A stretch of 64,000 bases of DNA from Eleusine coracana subsp. coracana (Eukaryota > Streptophyta > Magnoliopsida > Poales > Poaceae), in the NCBI GenBank assembly GCA_032690845.1, contig CM064426.1, positions 61,666,631 through 61,730,630 of the forward strand. Reading direction: 5' to 3'. The notes below the pieces were generated by a model. The model did no database searches. It was not told the origin of the DNA and saw nothing but the letters and a program-made list of their open reading frames with translations. The position numbers were made by a program, and so were the translations under genes. This document shows positions 1 to 10,900 of this stretch, piece after piece (the first letter of the stretch is position 1; every line of letters begins with the position of its first letter).

Positions 1-46
1 GGCTTGGTGGTTCTCTAGTATCTATGGCACCATATAGATGTGGAGA

Positions 47-1250
47 TACAAACTTTTTTTTCTTTTTTTTCAAATACGCAGGAGAGTTGCGCATCATTTC
101 AATAAGAAGAGAAGTTGTAAAGTACAACACGCACACCACACACTGCTTAGTTCAGAATTACATTCGCGTCACATGCTGTTTTAAGCGACCAATACTAGAC
201 CACCTAGGCGATGCCCCCCACTGCCACAGGGAGTCTTGCGAGCTCTCGCGCTCCAGCAAGACACCATAGGTGCGCCTCCTCCTCTAAGACAGAAAGGAGC
301 CTCTGGATATTGGGAGCTGCTCAATTGAACACCCCATCATTCCGTTGCTTCCATAGCATCCAAGCTCTCAAGATTATCAGAGAGTTGATACCTTTTCGGA
401 GTACCGGTGGCGCTAGACTATCCGTCTTGACCCACCACTCCTCAATGGAAATGTCTTCAGGCTGTGGTGCAAGCAATGCTAATCCAACTTTGCTGAGCAA
501 GTTGATCCACTCTTTTTAGCAACCACACAACCAATCAGAAGATGCTGCATGCTTTCTTCTTCCTGATCGCACAGGCCACAACGCTCCGGATGGGGCAGGC
601 CTCTTTTAGCAAGGTGATCTGCCGTCCAACATCGATTATGGAGTGCCAACCACATAAAGAATTGACACTTACTCGGAGCCCAACTCTTCCAAATTAGCTG
701 CCACGGCTGAAACTGTGTGGCACCAATAAAGAGAGTAGTATAGGCTGATTTTGCCGAGTACTGCCCGGATTCCGAGAACCTCCATTTGTGCTCGTCTTGA
801 ACATCGGGGCTGAGCTGTACTTCATCAAGGTTGTTCACTAAGACCAGTAGCACTGCAAGCGCAGCCACTCCCAATGCTCCTCTGATGTCCTGAGTCCATT
901 GATCATGAAGTAGGGCCTCCTTCACGGTGTGCTTGTTTCGTTTTTGCTTCAAAACTAACATAAAAATGCGTGGTGCAATTACTGAAATCGAAGAACCATG
1001 CAACCAATTGTCAGTCCAGATCAACGTGCTATTTCCATCACCCACACTCATGATCATTGCAGCTGCAAAGAATGCTTGGACTGATGGGTGCACTTGTAAA
1101 GGGAAGATCGCCCAAGTCTTCTCCGGCTGGGTCTTCTTCAGCCACACCCATCTCACTCTTAATGCCCAGGATAGAGATTTGAGATCCTGTATGCCTAAAC
1201 CACCAAGCTCCAGAGGCCTAGAGGAACTGAGAGAAGAGAGGAGTTTTTGT
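47..1250 (-). mobile_element. 5'-truncated LINE (non-LTR retrotransposon), 3' part
   Basis: Minus-strand LINE remnant. A T-rich tract at 53-72 is the poly(A) tail read on the minus strand. The adjoining tail motif (GCGCAACTCTCCTG on the minus strand, near 78-92) recurs at the 3' end of the neighbouring plus-strand LINE (near 3750-3765), so the two are related. Only the distal coding part remains (about 479-1250). The 5' truncation point is about 1250, where the sequence switches abruptly to a plus-strand LINE endonuclease segment. Family and truncation are clear; target-site duplications were not found. Confidence 0.75.
479..1250 (-). pseudogene. LINE ORF2 C-terminus with zf-RVT domain
   Basis: Open frame of about 255 residues. 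The start resembles the post-RT segment of plant LINE ORF2 (LGGLGIQDL, then ALRVRWVWLKK). The end is the zinc-binding zf-RVT module: W-x-IWKSWAPSKCQFFMWLA, then HNRCWTADHLAKRGLPHP, then C-x2-C and a final H-x3-GC. In autonomous LINEs this follows the reverse transcriptase and probably aids RNA binding. Endonuclease and RT catalytic core are absent, so it cannot move by itself. The apparent start methionine lies in the neighbouring plus-strand LINE and is not a true start. It corresponds to about 2310-3330 of the plus-strand copy. Confidence 0.75.
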
Positions 1251-1257
1251 GCTGGCC

Positions 1258-3330
1258 CATGGATATTAATAGGGGATTTCAATATGATCTATAGTGCCGA
1301 AGACAAGAATAATGATAATTTGAATCGGGCTTTGATGGGGCGTTTTGGTAGATTTGTGAACAACATGAAACTGAAAGAAATTCCGCTTATTGGTCAAATG
1401 AAAGAGATTCTCCGACATTGGTCAAGCCCCTCCACTAGACTCCATGATAGCTACAAATCAGAGTGCCTTTATCCGTGGTCCCTGCATTCATGATAACTTC
1501 ATTTTGGTCCAACAAACAGTGAAAGTTTTTAACCGTCAGAAGGTCGCCAGTCTGTTTCTTAAGCTTGATATCACAAAAGCCTTTGATTCTGTTTCATGGT
1601 CTTTCTTGCTAGAGGTGCTGCAACATCTAGGTTTTGGGACTGTGTGGTGCAACCATGTGGCAAATCTGTTATTCACTTCTTTTACGCAAATCCTACTTAA
1701 TGGAGAACCTGGAGAACACATACAGCACCAGCGTGGTCTTAGGCAGGGGGTATCCCCTGTCTCCTATGCTGTTTATCATCACCATGGATGTGCTGAAAAG
1801 TCCCTTTGCGAAGGCAGGAGAAGAAGGATTACTACAACCGTTATCTAATCAGGTCTGCGGTCAGTGGCTATCCATATATGCTGACGACGTTGCACTTATC
1901 ATTAGGTCGGTGGAGGAGGAACTACAGCTTACAAAAGAGATGCTAAGTATTTTTGGGAATGCCTCCGGACTGGAAACAAATTTTGTCAAGAGCAGCATTA
2001 TTCCAATACGATGTGAGCACATCCCTCCGTCCGCGATCAACAACACCTTACCTTGTCAACTGGGGTAATTTCCATGTACCTACATGGGATTAGCGCTTTC
2101 AAACAAGAAGCTTCTAAACAAGGACCTCATGCCTTGGGTAGATAGGATAGCGGACAAGCTTCCATGTTGGAAAGCATCGCTCATGAATAGAGCAGGTCGT
2201 GCTACTCTGGTATGTTTTGTTCTATCTACTATGCCAATCTATCTCATGATTGCGATTGGTGTTCTGAGGTGGTTTATGAAGGCCATAGATAAAATCAGAA
2301 GGAGGTTCTTGACCTGGGCGGTCTTGGAATCCCTAACCTAGAAATCACAGCATGGGCTTTGCAAATGAGATGGTTGTGGTTTAAGAAAACAAGATTGGAT
2401 AGGCCTTGGACTGATCTCGAGCTGCCAGACACATCCCAATTCGGTGGCCATTTTTGCCATTGCAATCATGACCGACATTGGCAATGGCAACAATACGATG
2501 TTCTAGACTGGTATGTTTTGTTCTATCTACTATGCCAATCTATCTCATGATTGCGATTGGTGTTCTGAGGTGGTTTATGAAGGCCATAGATAAAATCAGA
2601 AGGGGGTTCTTGACCTGGGCGGTCTTGGAATCCCTAACCTAGAAATCACAGCATGGGCTTTGCAAACGAGATGGTTGTGGTTTAAGAAAACAAGATTGGA
2701 TAGGCCTTGGACTGATCTCGAGCTGCCAGACACATCCCAATTCGGTGGCCATTTTTGCCATTGCAGTCATGACCGACATTGGCAATGGCAACAATACGAT
2801 GTTCTAGACAGACCGCTAGATTCATGGGTGCTCAATTCAAAATCTAGCTACATTGGTATTTGCTGCAGTACCACCTTGAATTCATAATGGCCGCACTATG
2901 GTGGAGGCACTGGATAATGATCAATGGATACTCGATATACAAGTTGGTTTGTCATGGATTGGGATTAGAGAGCTTTTGAGACTCTGTGATTGCCTAGTGG
3001 ACATCACACTCAGTGACCAAGAGGATAGACATGTTTGGAACCTTGATGCGTTGGGTAGCTACTCTTCTAGTTCAGCCTATAAGGCTTATTTCAATGGCTT
3101 TTGAACCATGGAGGCGACTATGGAAATCCTAGGCTCCAACCAAGTGTAAGAATTTCCTCTGGCTGGCCATTAGAAACAAGTGCTGGACAGCGGATAGGCT
3201 CGCAAGAAGAGGGCTCTCCCATCCTATCAAATGTCCTTTCTATGATCAGGAAGAGGAAATAATTCAACATTTGCTCACAACTTGTGTGGTGTCTTGAGAA
3301 TTCTGGTATAAGTTGTTGCGGCCTCTCGGT
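1258..3330 (+). pseudogene. LINE ORF2 (endonuclease / reverse transcriptase), disrupted
   Basis: Order along the strand: a GDFN endonuclease motif (about 1270-1285); RT fingers with QSAFIRGPCIHDNF and the palm aspartate in KLDITKAFDSVSW (1450-1610); RGLRQG (about 1730), where the frame changes; then PLSPMLFIITMDVL and the catalytic YADDVAL (about 1878-1898); then GLALSNKKL, the post-RT region, a duplicated stretch (2207-2808) and the zinc-knuckle region near 3110-3300. At least three frameshifts and several stops make it non-functional. Catalytic residues survive, so decay is moderate. Confidence 0.75.
2207..2808 (+). repeat. 301-bp direct tandem duplication inside the LINE
   Basis: 2207-2507 is repeated immediately as 2508-2808. 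I see only about three differences (for example AAATGAGATGG versus AAACGAGATGG), so the duplication is recent relative to decay of the LINE. It duplicates the post-RT coding segment (LQMRWLWFKKTRLDRPW in both). Confidence 0.9.
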
Positions 3331-4138
3331 TTGCAAACTGCTGCTCCTCGGCGTAGGAACAAAACTTTGCTGATTGGTGGTACAAAACAATGAGGAATGT
3401 CAAGAAGGAGTACAAGCGTGGAGTGAACTCCCTAATCATTTTTAGGAGCTTGGGTCATTTGGAAATAGAGGAATTCTTGTGTTTTTGATGGTGCTGGTCC
3501 TTCAATCATCATGCTTATAAGGGAATTCAAAGATGAACATAGCCTCTTGTGCATGGCTGGCGCTAGGAAGTTGCTGACCTTGGGACTCGGAGAAGGGAAC
3601 CTGGGTTAGTTGGCTGTTTCAGTTTCAGTGGTCACGGTTCTGTGTCTGTTTCCCCTTAGACAAGACAATTGTTTACACCTCTCATATTTGGTCCCCGTGT
3701 GAGATTAAGGTGATGTGAGGAACCATTCTTTTTCTCTCTAATACAAAGAAGCGCAACTCTCCTGTGTTTTTGAAAAAAATCCTTTGAAATGAGACAATAA
3801 ACATGCATGCAAAATGTGATAATTAAATCATACACCAAAAATTAATTATGATTTTATTTCTACTTTCAACCATTAAATCGATTTCTGAATAAATATTATG
3901 AAGGACCAAGAAGGCGACCAGAGGGGGGGGGGTGAATGGGAGCCAATCAAAATTCTCCAAGAGAACTTGGCATATGTCCCAAAAACAACCCAAGCCAACC
4001 TCCGAACCAATCACCAAGACTACACACACCATCTTGTGGTGTACTAGCCCTAGGAGTGATCAACCACAGCAAAGAGACACAACGGAAACAAAGAGGAACA
4101 AGAAGCGCTCAAAACAGATCAATTCTGGACTCTTATCA

Positions 4139-4390
4139 GCAGTGCCGACCACAGCCATCGGCAGTGCCAGTTGGCACCATCGGCCGTGCCGGTCACGCCC
4201 ATCGGTAGTGCCAATGTGGGACACAAGACTCTCTGGAACCTACAGACAAGACAGATTGGCAGTGCCGGTCGGCGCAATCGGTAGTGCTGGTGCGAGGTTC
4301 AGACTCTCCCTATCGGCAAGCCGATTTGAGTTCAGACCCACTAGCAGTGCCGGTCCAGGTCATCGACAGTACCGATCATCCCCGATAGAA
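4139..4390 (+). repeat. 22-bp-phased GC-rich phrase repeat in the Copia LTR
   Basis: Three clusters of a phrase like CCATCGGCAGTGCCGGT recur at a 22-bp period: near 4152-4215 (three units, CCATCGGCAGTGCCAG, CCATCGGCCGTGCCGG, CCATCGGTAGTGCCAA), 4256-4300 (two units) and 4341-4375 (two units). Each unit contains a near-palindromic GGCA/TGCC core. The surrounding LTR is A-rich, so the clusters stand out in composition. Confidence 0.75.
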
Positions 4391-5000
4391 CAGTAGAAAC
4401 TTTCGGGAAATTGGCAAATCTTCTCCAAAACCAAATCAAACGAACTCCAAACGATGCGATTTTTGGACCAGTGAATCCTCATCATATCACGACCCTAATC
4501 CTAGAAGATCATCCCAATTGGCTCAAGGAATCATCGCGAATTTCAGATTTTATGCCAAGAACACCAAAAAGAGGAAACTTGAGAAATCCTTCAAATCGAA
4601 GGTGCTAGAGCTATTGATTCAGTCAAGGATCCATAGAGGATTGTTCTAGCTCATACTAGGAACAAGTTTCTCAAGAAATCAGAGCCAAAACTCGTCCAAA
4701 AATGAGATCGAAAATCACCACGAAAATAGCTCTGAAAATAAGAAAAAGGGAATTTCGGGATTCAAGTAAAGAGGAAAATCTTGAGCACGAAAATACTTCT
4801 CATATCATAGAAAGGTGCTTAAAAGATCCACGGTTACAAGACTAGAAAGCCACCCTCTTCCTCTCACTATTTGAAAGAGGAAGAGATGTCTCTCACACAC
4901 CCTCTCCTCTGAAACATGAAGCCCTCTCCTAGCACTTTGTAATGAGTTTCTAACACAAGGCTAATGGAAGAGAGGCACCTCTCCCACTAGCCACACCTCT

Positions 5001-5010
5001 CCTTATATAG
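5001..5010 (-). promoter_or_regulatory. TATA box of the Copia LTR
   Basis: CTATATAAGG read on the minus strand, the only strong minus-strand TATA in the inferred LTR. It would direct transcription towards lower coordinates, as expected for an LTR promoter of this element. Confidence 0.5.
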
Positions 5011-5736
5011 GCCTAGGGTCTATTGTCCACATGACCACTCTACCGTTGACCTACATAACACACCCACCAACCACCGGGGGTATAACCGTCCATCTTTTTG
5101 CTCATCGCCCGAATGCCATCGGACGCTTCACATCTTTGCTTTGTCTCGAAGCAAGCTCCGTGATGGTGCCACGTGCACCACCAATCGCCGCCACCGGTTT
5201 TGAGGCCCAAACCAGGAAACCGCCTTGCACGCTTCTCAAACCATGACTTCTCAATGTCGACGCGTGTCACCTTGTCCCGTGATCCTGACCATCGGGCCCC
5301 CTTGTCACATGCACCGGTATCCCGTTCGCCTTGACTTGGTCAACATGTCATCTTCATTACCACCATGGTTTTGATGCTCAACCGCGAAACTATCTGTGCT
5401 TCTTGACTCTCCACATGTATGGTGTGGATCACCCTTGACTTCACCCGGCATCCCGATCGTTCGGCCCCAAGTCCCCTACTTGTGCCTGATCCTCTCACCA
5501 TTGGCCGCCAAGTTGACTCAAGTGACCTACACATCATGAGACAAGCAAACACATTTTTCAACTTCTGCAACATCACAAATTCCTCCACCAACTCCGGTTA
5601 GACGAAACCATAATCATGCATACACACATGCAATCCCTGGATTCCCGCATTTCAACTCAAACACCAAATCCACTCAAGTCAATTACTCATCACATATATT
5701 GCAAACCATGGCACATATCCACATGGTTTCTCAATC

Positions 5737-5751
5737 TCCCCCTTGATGAGT
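5737..5751 (-). other. Polypurine tract of the Copia element
   Basis: On the minus strand this reads ATCAAGGGGGAGATTGAG, the typical SIRE-like tract directly before the 3' LTR. A second similar run (AAGGGGGAGTTGG on the minus strand, near 6830) lies just past the pol stop codon and is the alternative. Confidence 0.6.
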
Positions 5752-6838
5752 ACATTGACAACATCAGATGCACAAAGATTAAAGATTGAAATGTGAAGCC
5801 GAATAAGCACATCCAAATGGCCAAACCCAAAGAAAAGGTGAAAACAAGCCATCTAGCCAAGTAGGGATCACAAAACCAAGAATTGGCAAAGAAAGCAACT
5901 TGAGACGCAAAGAATGTGAAAAGCACAAGAAAATGATCAAGATCATGATATGCTCCTTCTCAAGTTGTGGTAGGTCTCATATAGTGCAAAATGGATCATT
6001 TAAGTTTCTTAGTGCAAAATGGATCATATAAGATTCTTAGCATTATTTATGCATGACTCAATACTTTCTTCCCCTTTGGCAATGAACTCATCAAAGAAGC
6101 AAAAGAACAAGCAAACATGCAATGCATGAAAATGCAAACCTAAGGAGCTTCAACAATTATGCAAATAAGCATTTAACCTTGCTAACCATAACCATAGAGC
6201 TATGAAGTGTAAAAGCAATGACGCACAACCATACAAAGATAAAAAATAGATAGCAGGGCATAAACACGAAGAGCCGTACAAGCTAAGCAGAAAGATTGAC
6301 TAGCTTAGATAGAATTAAATTTGCTTATCATGAGAAAATCTGCCACCACATGTGTAAGTACTCCCATCCAAGACAAAACAAGCATAAAGTGAATCATAAG
6401 AATCTAGCTAGTTTTAATCTTAACTTGGACAACAAGCATTCACAGAAAATGAGCTTCATAAGACATCCATTTCGCAAACACAAGGTGCCAAAGCCAAGAC
6501 ATCCTCTAGACTAGCCTCAATGCAAGTTTCAACAAGGATAAAAACAATTATACACATGATGAGCAAGTTTTAGCAAGATTATATCATAAGGTTCATAAGA
6601 AGCTCAGTTTACCTTTAAGATTAGCAAGTTGCTCACATGAGTCTATAACAGACCATCTAAAAAATCTAACCATGAGAGATTACCATCATATTCACACAAC
6701 TTAGCTCAAGCTCAATCATAGCAATAAGAAATACAAGCAAGCATAAGAATCAAAGCTCATCTACCAATGCATATATTACATATGAGATGCAATGCAAAAA
6801 TGGTAAGATACATATATACAAGTAAACACCAACTCCCC
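5752..6838 (-). other. Copia spacer between pol and 3' LTR
   Basis: AT-rich sequence of about 1.1 kb without a convincing reading frame. SIRE-type elements commonly carry a long region here, sometimes with an env-like frame. I see no such frame; only short chance ORFs occur. Confidence 0.5.
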
Positions 6839-6839
6839 C

Positions 6840-7956
6840 TTAAATGATGCCATAAGGATGACAAACACCAAGTTCCCACCGAAGAAAAGCATGTCTCGAA
6901 GTATCTAGGGTCTTGGTGAGGATATTAACTAGTTGGTTTTTGGTATTAATGTATTTGAGCTCAACATCCCTCTTTTCAACATTGTCTCTCAGAAAGTGGA
7001 ATCGCACATTGATGTGTTTGACCTTACCATGTTGGATTGGGTTTTTGGCTAAGCATAATGCACTGGAGTTATCACACATGAGCGGAACACTCTTAAAGGT
7101 TAACCCATAGTCTCTCATGGTAGATACAACCCATAGAATTTGTGACCAGCAGCTAGCAGCAACAACATACTCAGCCTTTGTGGTGGATTGGGCAACACTC
7201 GACTGCTTACGAGAAGACCAACAGATCAAAGAAGTACCCAAGAAATGGCAAGTACCAGAAAGTGCTCTTTCTATCAATTCTACACCCAGCAAAGTCCGCA
7301 TCTGAATACCCAATGAGATCAAGAGATGAAGATGCAGAGTACCAAAGACCAAACTCAAGGGTGTATTTGAGATACCTGAAGATGCGCTTGATAGCCTTGC
7401 GATGAGTCACCCTTGAGGAGGCTTGAAAGCGAGCACAAAGACACACCGCAAAGTTTATGTCGGGTCTTGTTGCTATTAGGTACAAGAGGGAGCCAATCAT
7501 GCTCCTGTACTCTCTTTGGTCCACCACTTCACAGTCTTCATCACGGTCAAGAGCCGTTGTAGTGGACATCGATATAGACAATGGCTTTACATTGACCATG
7601 TTGAACTTATTTAGCAGATCCTTTGTGTACTTGGCTTGATGAATGAAAGTGCCTTGGATGCACTGCTTGATTTGAAGCCCAAGAAAAAAGGTGAGCTCAC
7701 CCATCATCGATATCTGAAATTCATTTTCCTTGGCTTCTTGAAATCTAGACACAAGAGCATGAGAGTAACCACCAAAGATGATATTATCCACGTAAATCTG
7801 AACCATTAGAAAGTCATTGCCATGCTTTGAAGTGAACAAAATTTTATTAACACACACCATAACATACCTGTGCTCTAGCAAGAAAGTCTTAAGACTAGCA
7901 TACCATGCCCTAGGTGCTTGCTTTAGTTCGTACAAAGCCTTATGAAGCTTGTACAC
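6840..7956 (-). pseudogene. Copia (SIRE-like) pol: reverse transcriptase and RNase H
   Basis: The 3' part of Ty1/Copia pol. RT begins at YKLHKALYELKQAPRAWY and passes through the active-site region, which reads YVDN instead of YVDD, so the second catalytic aspartate is lost. It continues with FFLGLQIKQ and EYRSMIGSLLYL. After a frameshift near 7270-7300 the RNase H segment follows: SSRKQSSVAQSTTKAEYVVAA, then DNSSALCLAKNP and KHINVRFHFLRDNV. It stops just before a GGGGGAG tract. Gag, protease, integrase and the RT N-terminus are missing because the sequence changes to unrelated DNA at about 7957. Clade assignment rests on these motifs and the long 3' spacer. Confidence 0.85.
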
Positions 7957-10900
7957 AAAAGCTTGTTATACATAAACCACTCCGACGTACGCCACGTTTA
8001 CTGAGGTAGTTGGCGGGCGGTGAGCCGGTGCCTACCGAGATTTTTACTCTTCCCTCTGGTGGTTGAGGGGAGTGGTAGGTAATTTACTCCCGCGTGCTTG
8101 TGTCTCATGCCTCTCTCTCCCTGGCGGCATGGACGGGGAGGAGGCAACGTGCGGCGGCGGAGGAGGTGCGATGGATCACGAGGAGGCGGTGCGGCGCGAC
8201 GTGGCGTGGTCGGCCGAGGCAGCGGGGCGTGGTGGCTGAGCCGAGGCCAGGCAAGCGAAGGAGACGGAAAGGGAGGAGGCGGTGCGGAAGCAGGCCAGTG
8301 ACCGGAGGGCACGACCTGGCACGAGCTGGCCAGCTCCACATGGAAGTGGCGAGCAGAGGAGGCGCACCAGCGCAGGGTGCAGCAGATGGGCCGACGGGAC
8401 CAGCGGAGGATGAGGGGTGGCGCCCCAGAGCGGGATGCGTCCCACAAATCCATTGCCGTTGAGCAGGCGCCCCGCTCCCTGGCCTAGCTCCGTGGGAGGT
8501 AGGGCCCATCCCCGGCCTAGATCCATGCCGTGATGGCGCGGGGCGTCAGAGCCATTCGGCACAGCTGCCTCCGCGGCGCTGCCCGCCTCCGCCATCCTCC
8601 GCTTCTTCCTCCTGCTGCTGGAGATGGGAGGTGATTTGGTTGCTGCCTCTTTGTTCGTGCAGGCAAGGGATCTTCCTCTTCTTCATCTAGGGGCAACGGT
8701 TGCCCTCTCTGCCATGGAAGGCAGGGCTCTCTATTATTCTTCACCGTGAGATCTTTCTCTTGGATTTGTGACTAATCGTTATCTTTTAAGGTTTATATTC
8801 TTTCTATTTTCTCTTTGATCTGCTTGGTAGAAACATGAGGATAAGGGCAAGCGAGGGAGGGCTAGGCAGAGCCACAGTGGGCGAAGCAACCAGATCAAGA
8901 GGAGAAGTGTGTGCTGCCACTGTTTGATGTTACCACGAGGTGAGATTTCGAATTTCAGATTGGTAGGACATATAGGGTTCTCTTTCAGAGACTATAATTT
9001 TCTCCTTCATTCTTCGTTAATTTGTTTTGTATATAACAGTTTATATTGCTTTAACGGATCTAATTTATCAATAAGATATGCAGTACCACCACTTCAGTTA
9101 ATTGAAATTTGGAGAATTAATTAATTCATATGGATTCTTGAGCATAGTTGCTCTGTGTTCCACAAGGAAATATGTCAAGCATATATAAAAGCATTTTGAT
9201 AGCAGTGTCCTGATCTCCTTTTTTTACTTTGAGAATTAGCAATGTCCTGGTGTTGGACTTGGCTACTAGCATTATTATTTGTTTCGTTGCCATTCGCACC
9301 AGCATTTCGCTGATGTTATAGGATGAGACCGAATGATTAGAACTTTTTTAGCTTCATTTTCATGGCAAACCCATGTTGGTCTTGGTTGATGCTATCATGT
9401 TTGCATTACTTTCTGGTGCGTATTGATGTATAAACTACATGCAGCATAACCATTTGTTTCCTCACTCTTAACATTGAATTACATAATAGTCTGAACCTTT
9501 TGGTGAACGAAATAATGGTGACAACTTTTTTAGAAATGCCTGCAATGAAATCTTGCACCATGATCAGCATACCAAGTATGCATCATACTATATGACAAAT
9601 AGCTTGGAATTCTAGAAATATAGCTCTGTACTTGAGATCAATGCTGCATTGTACTATATGACAAACACATGGGACATGAGTTCAAAGGATGTGCTTTTGA
9701 GAATAAAATTGCATGATTAATTGATGATTTTTCCGGTATAATCTTAGAAAAATATCTTTCTGGTAGCAGCTGAGAAAGGATTTAAAGATGTCATATATAG
9801 GGTCTCATATTCTATATTATACTTTAGCAATGCTCAACTTCATGGTGCTGATAACCAGCACCGTTTTACCATTTATGGGTTGCATCAGTCAGCAAACTCT
9901 AAATGTTCAGAGTATCTAAATGTTTTGTTTTCCTCTGCGTTCTGATTCTAACTGCAGGAAGGCCAAAAAGTGAAGGGATGAAGGGAGCAAATTTATGGAT
10001 CCGTTGATATCCCGGTGAAAAGAAATTAAAGGAAGAAAGCAAATTGAAGCCCCTCTATGATATGAAATATTTTTGTTCCACCATTCTGTTAATAAGATGC
10101 TTACGTTGTTTGCTGTTGTTCCTCAATTGGTCAAAATGGATCCATTGGCCATGCGAACATGAACATTTGGTATGCTTAATAGTTGTAGGTATCTTATCAG
10201 TAGTGGACTAGATCAATTTTCTCATATGTTTAGTGTAAGTCATGTTGTTATTTAGTTCACTTATATGGAAATAGAAAGAAAAAAAATGGCACACCCCTGA
10301 ACCTACATAACAAACTTCTGGCCGGAGCATCATTGGAAGCAGTGGTTTTTGTTTTTTTGTCTTGGAGTTTCAAAGTATAATCAATTTCTTGCAACATTAT
10401 TTCAGCAGCATGACAGAAAATTGCCATTTTAAAGTGTAACATGACGTTCAATAATGGTGCAGTTTACATGTATATTAGTAGCTTCAATTTTAGCTTTCCC
10501 ATAAATAGAGAACTATGTGTTTGTAATATCAGTTTAGCTATGTTATCATTATTTTGCATATGCTATATGTTGAGAAACAACACTTAAATGTAGGTAATAT
10601 AAAACTTTGGGAAGATAATGATTACTCTGCATTGCATTACTTTCAATTTGCAGTGTAGGCATATAGGTGTTTCTGCAAAAAGAAACAACATAGATATAAA
10701 AAAGTGGGAACAACTTTTCCTATTAACATGAAAGTGAATCATAGGAAATGAACGTTTTCCTCTTTGCACTTTTTCGTGCAATTCAAGACATAGGCATTTC
10801 TGTACAAAAATAATAGCTATCATGTGCTCCTGTTTGATTAAAGCTATTATTATTTTTTGCAGTTTCATCAAATTCTATTTTTTGCAGTTTAATCGAATGT

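Larger units (their letters stand above)
1251..3779 (+). mobile_element. LINE remnant, plus strand (EN, RT, zf-RVT)
   Basis: Second LINE, head to head with the minus-strand one. It starts inside the endonuclease (PWILIGDFN), continues through RT with a YADD box near 1878-1890, then a post-RT segment and zf-RVT-like sequence near 3110-3300. It ends with the shared tail motif and a short A tract near 3772-3779. The frame shifts several times and there is a large deletion between endonuclease and RT (about 1440). Both LINE ends therefore point outwards from position 1250. Confidence 0.75.
3899..5736 (-). repeat. Probable 3' LTR of the SIRE-like Copia element
   Basis: This lies on the distal side of a polypurine tract (5737-5751), where a minus-strand element should have its 3' LTR. 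On the minus strand it would begin TGAGAAACC and end GGTCCTTCA, giving TG...CA limits. A minus-strand TATA box (CTATATAAGG, 5001-5010) fits an LTR promoter. No 5' LTR is available for comparison, so both limits are inferred from the tract and terminal dinucleotides. It contains the phrase repeat at 4139-4390 and a G run near 3922-3931. Confidence 0.45.

Noticed and set aside
6831..6845. Alternative polypurine tract directly after the Copia pol stop
   Set aside because: Possible, but the tract at 5737-5751 has the typical context and gives an LTR with TG...CA ends and an internal TATA on the right strand.
8094..8744. Several overlapping GC-rich ORFs on both strands (up to 151 residues)
   Set aside because: Open in most frames because of high GC, Arg/Pro/Ala-rich, mutually overlapping, and no recognisable domain or signals.
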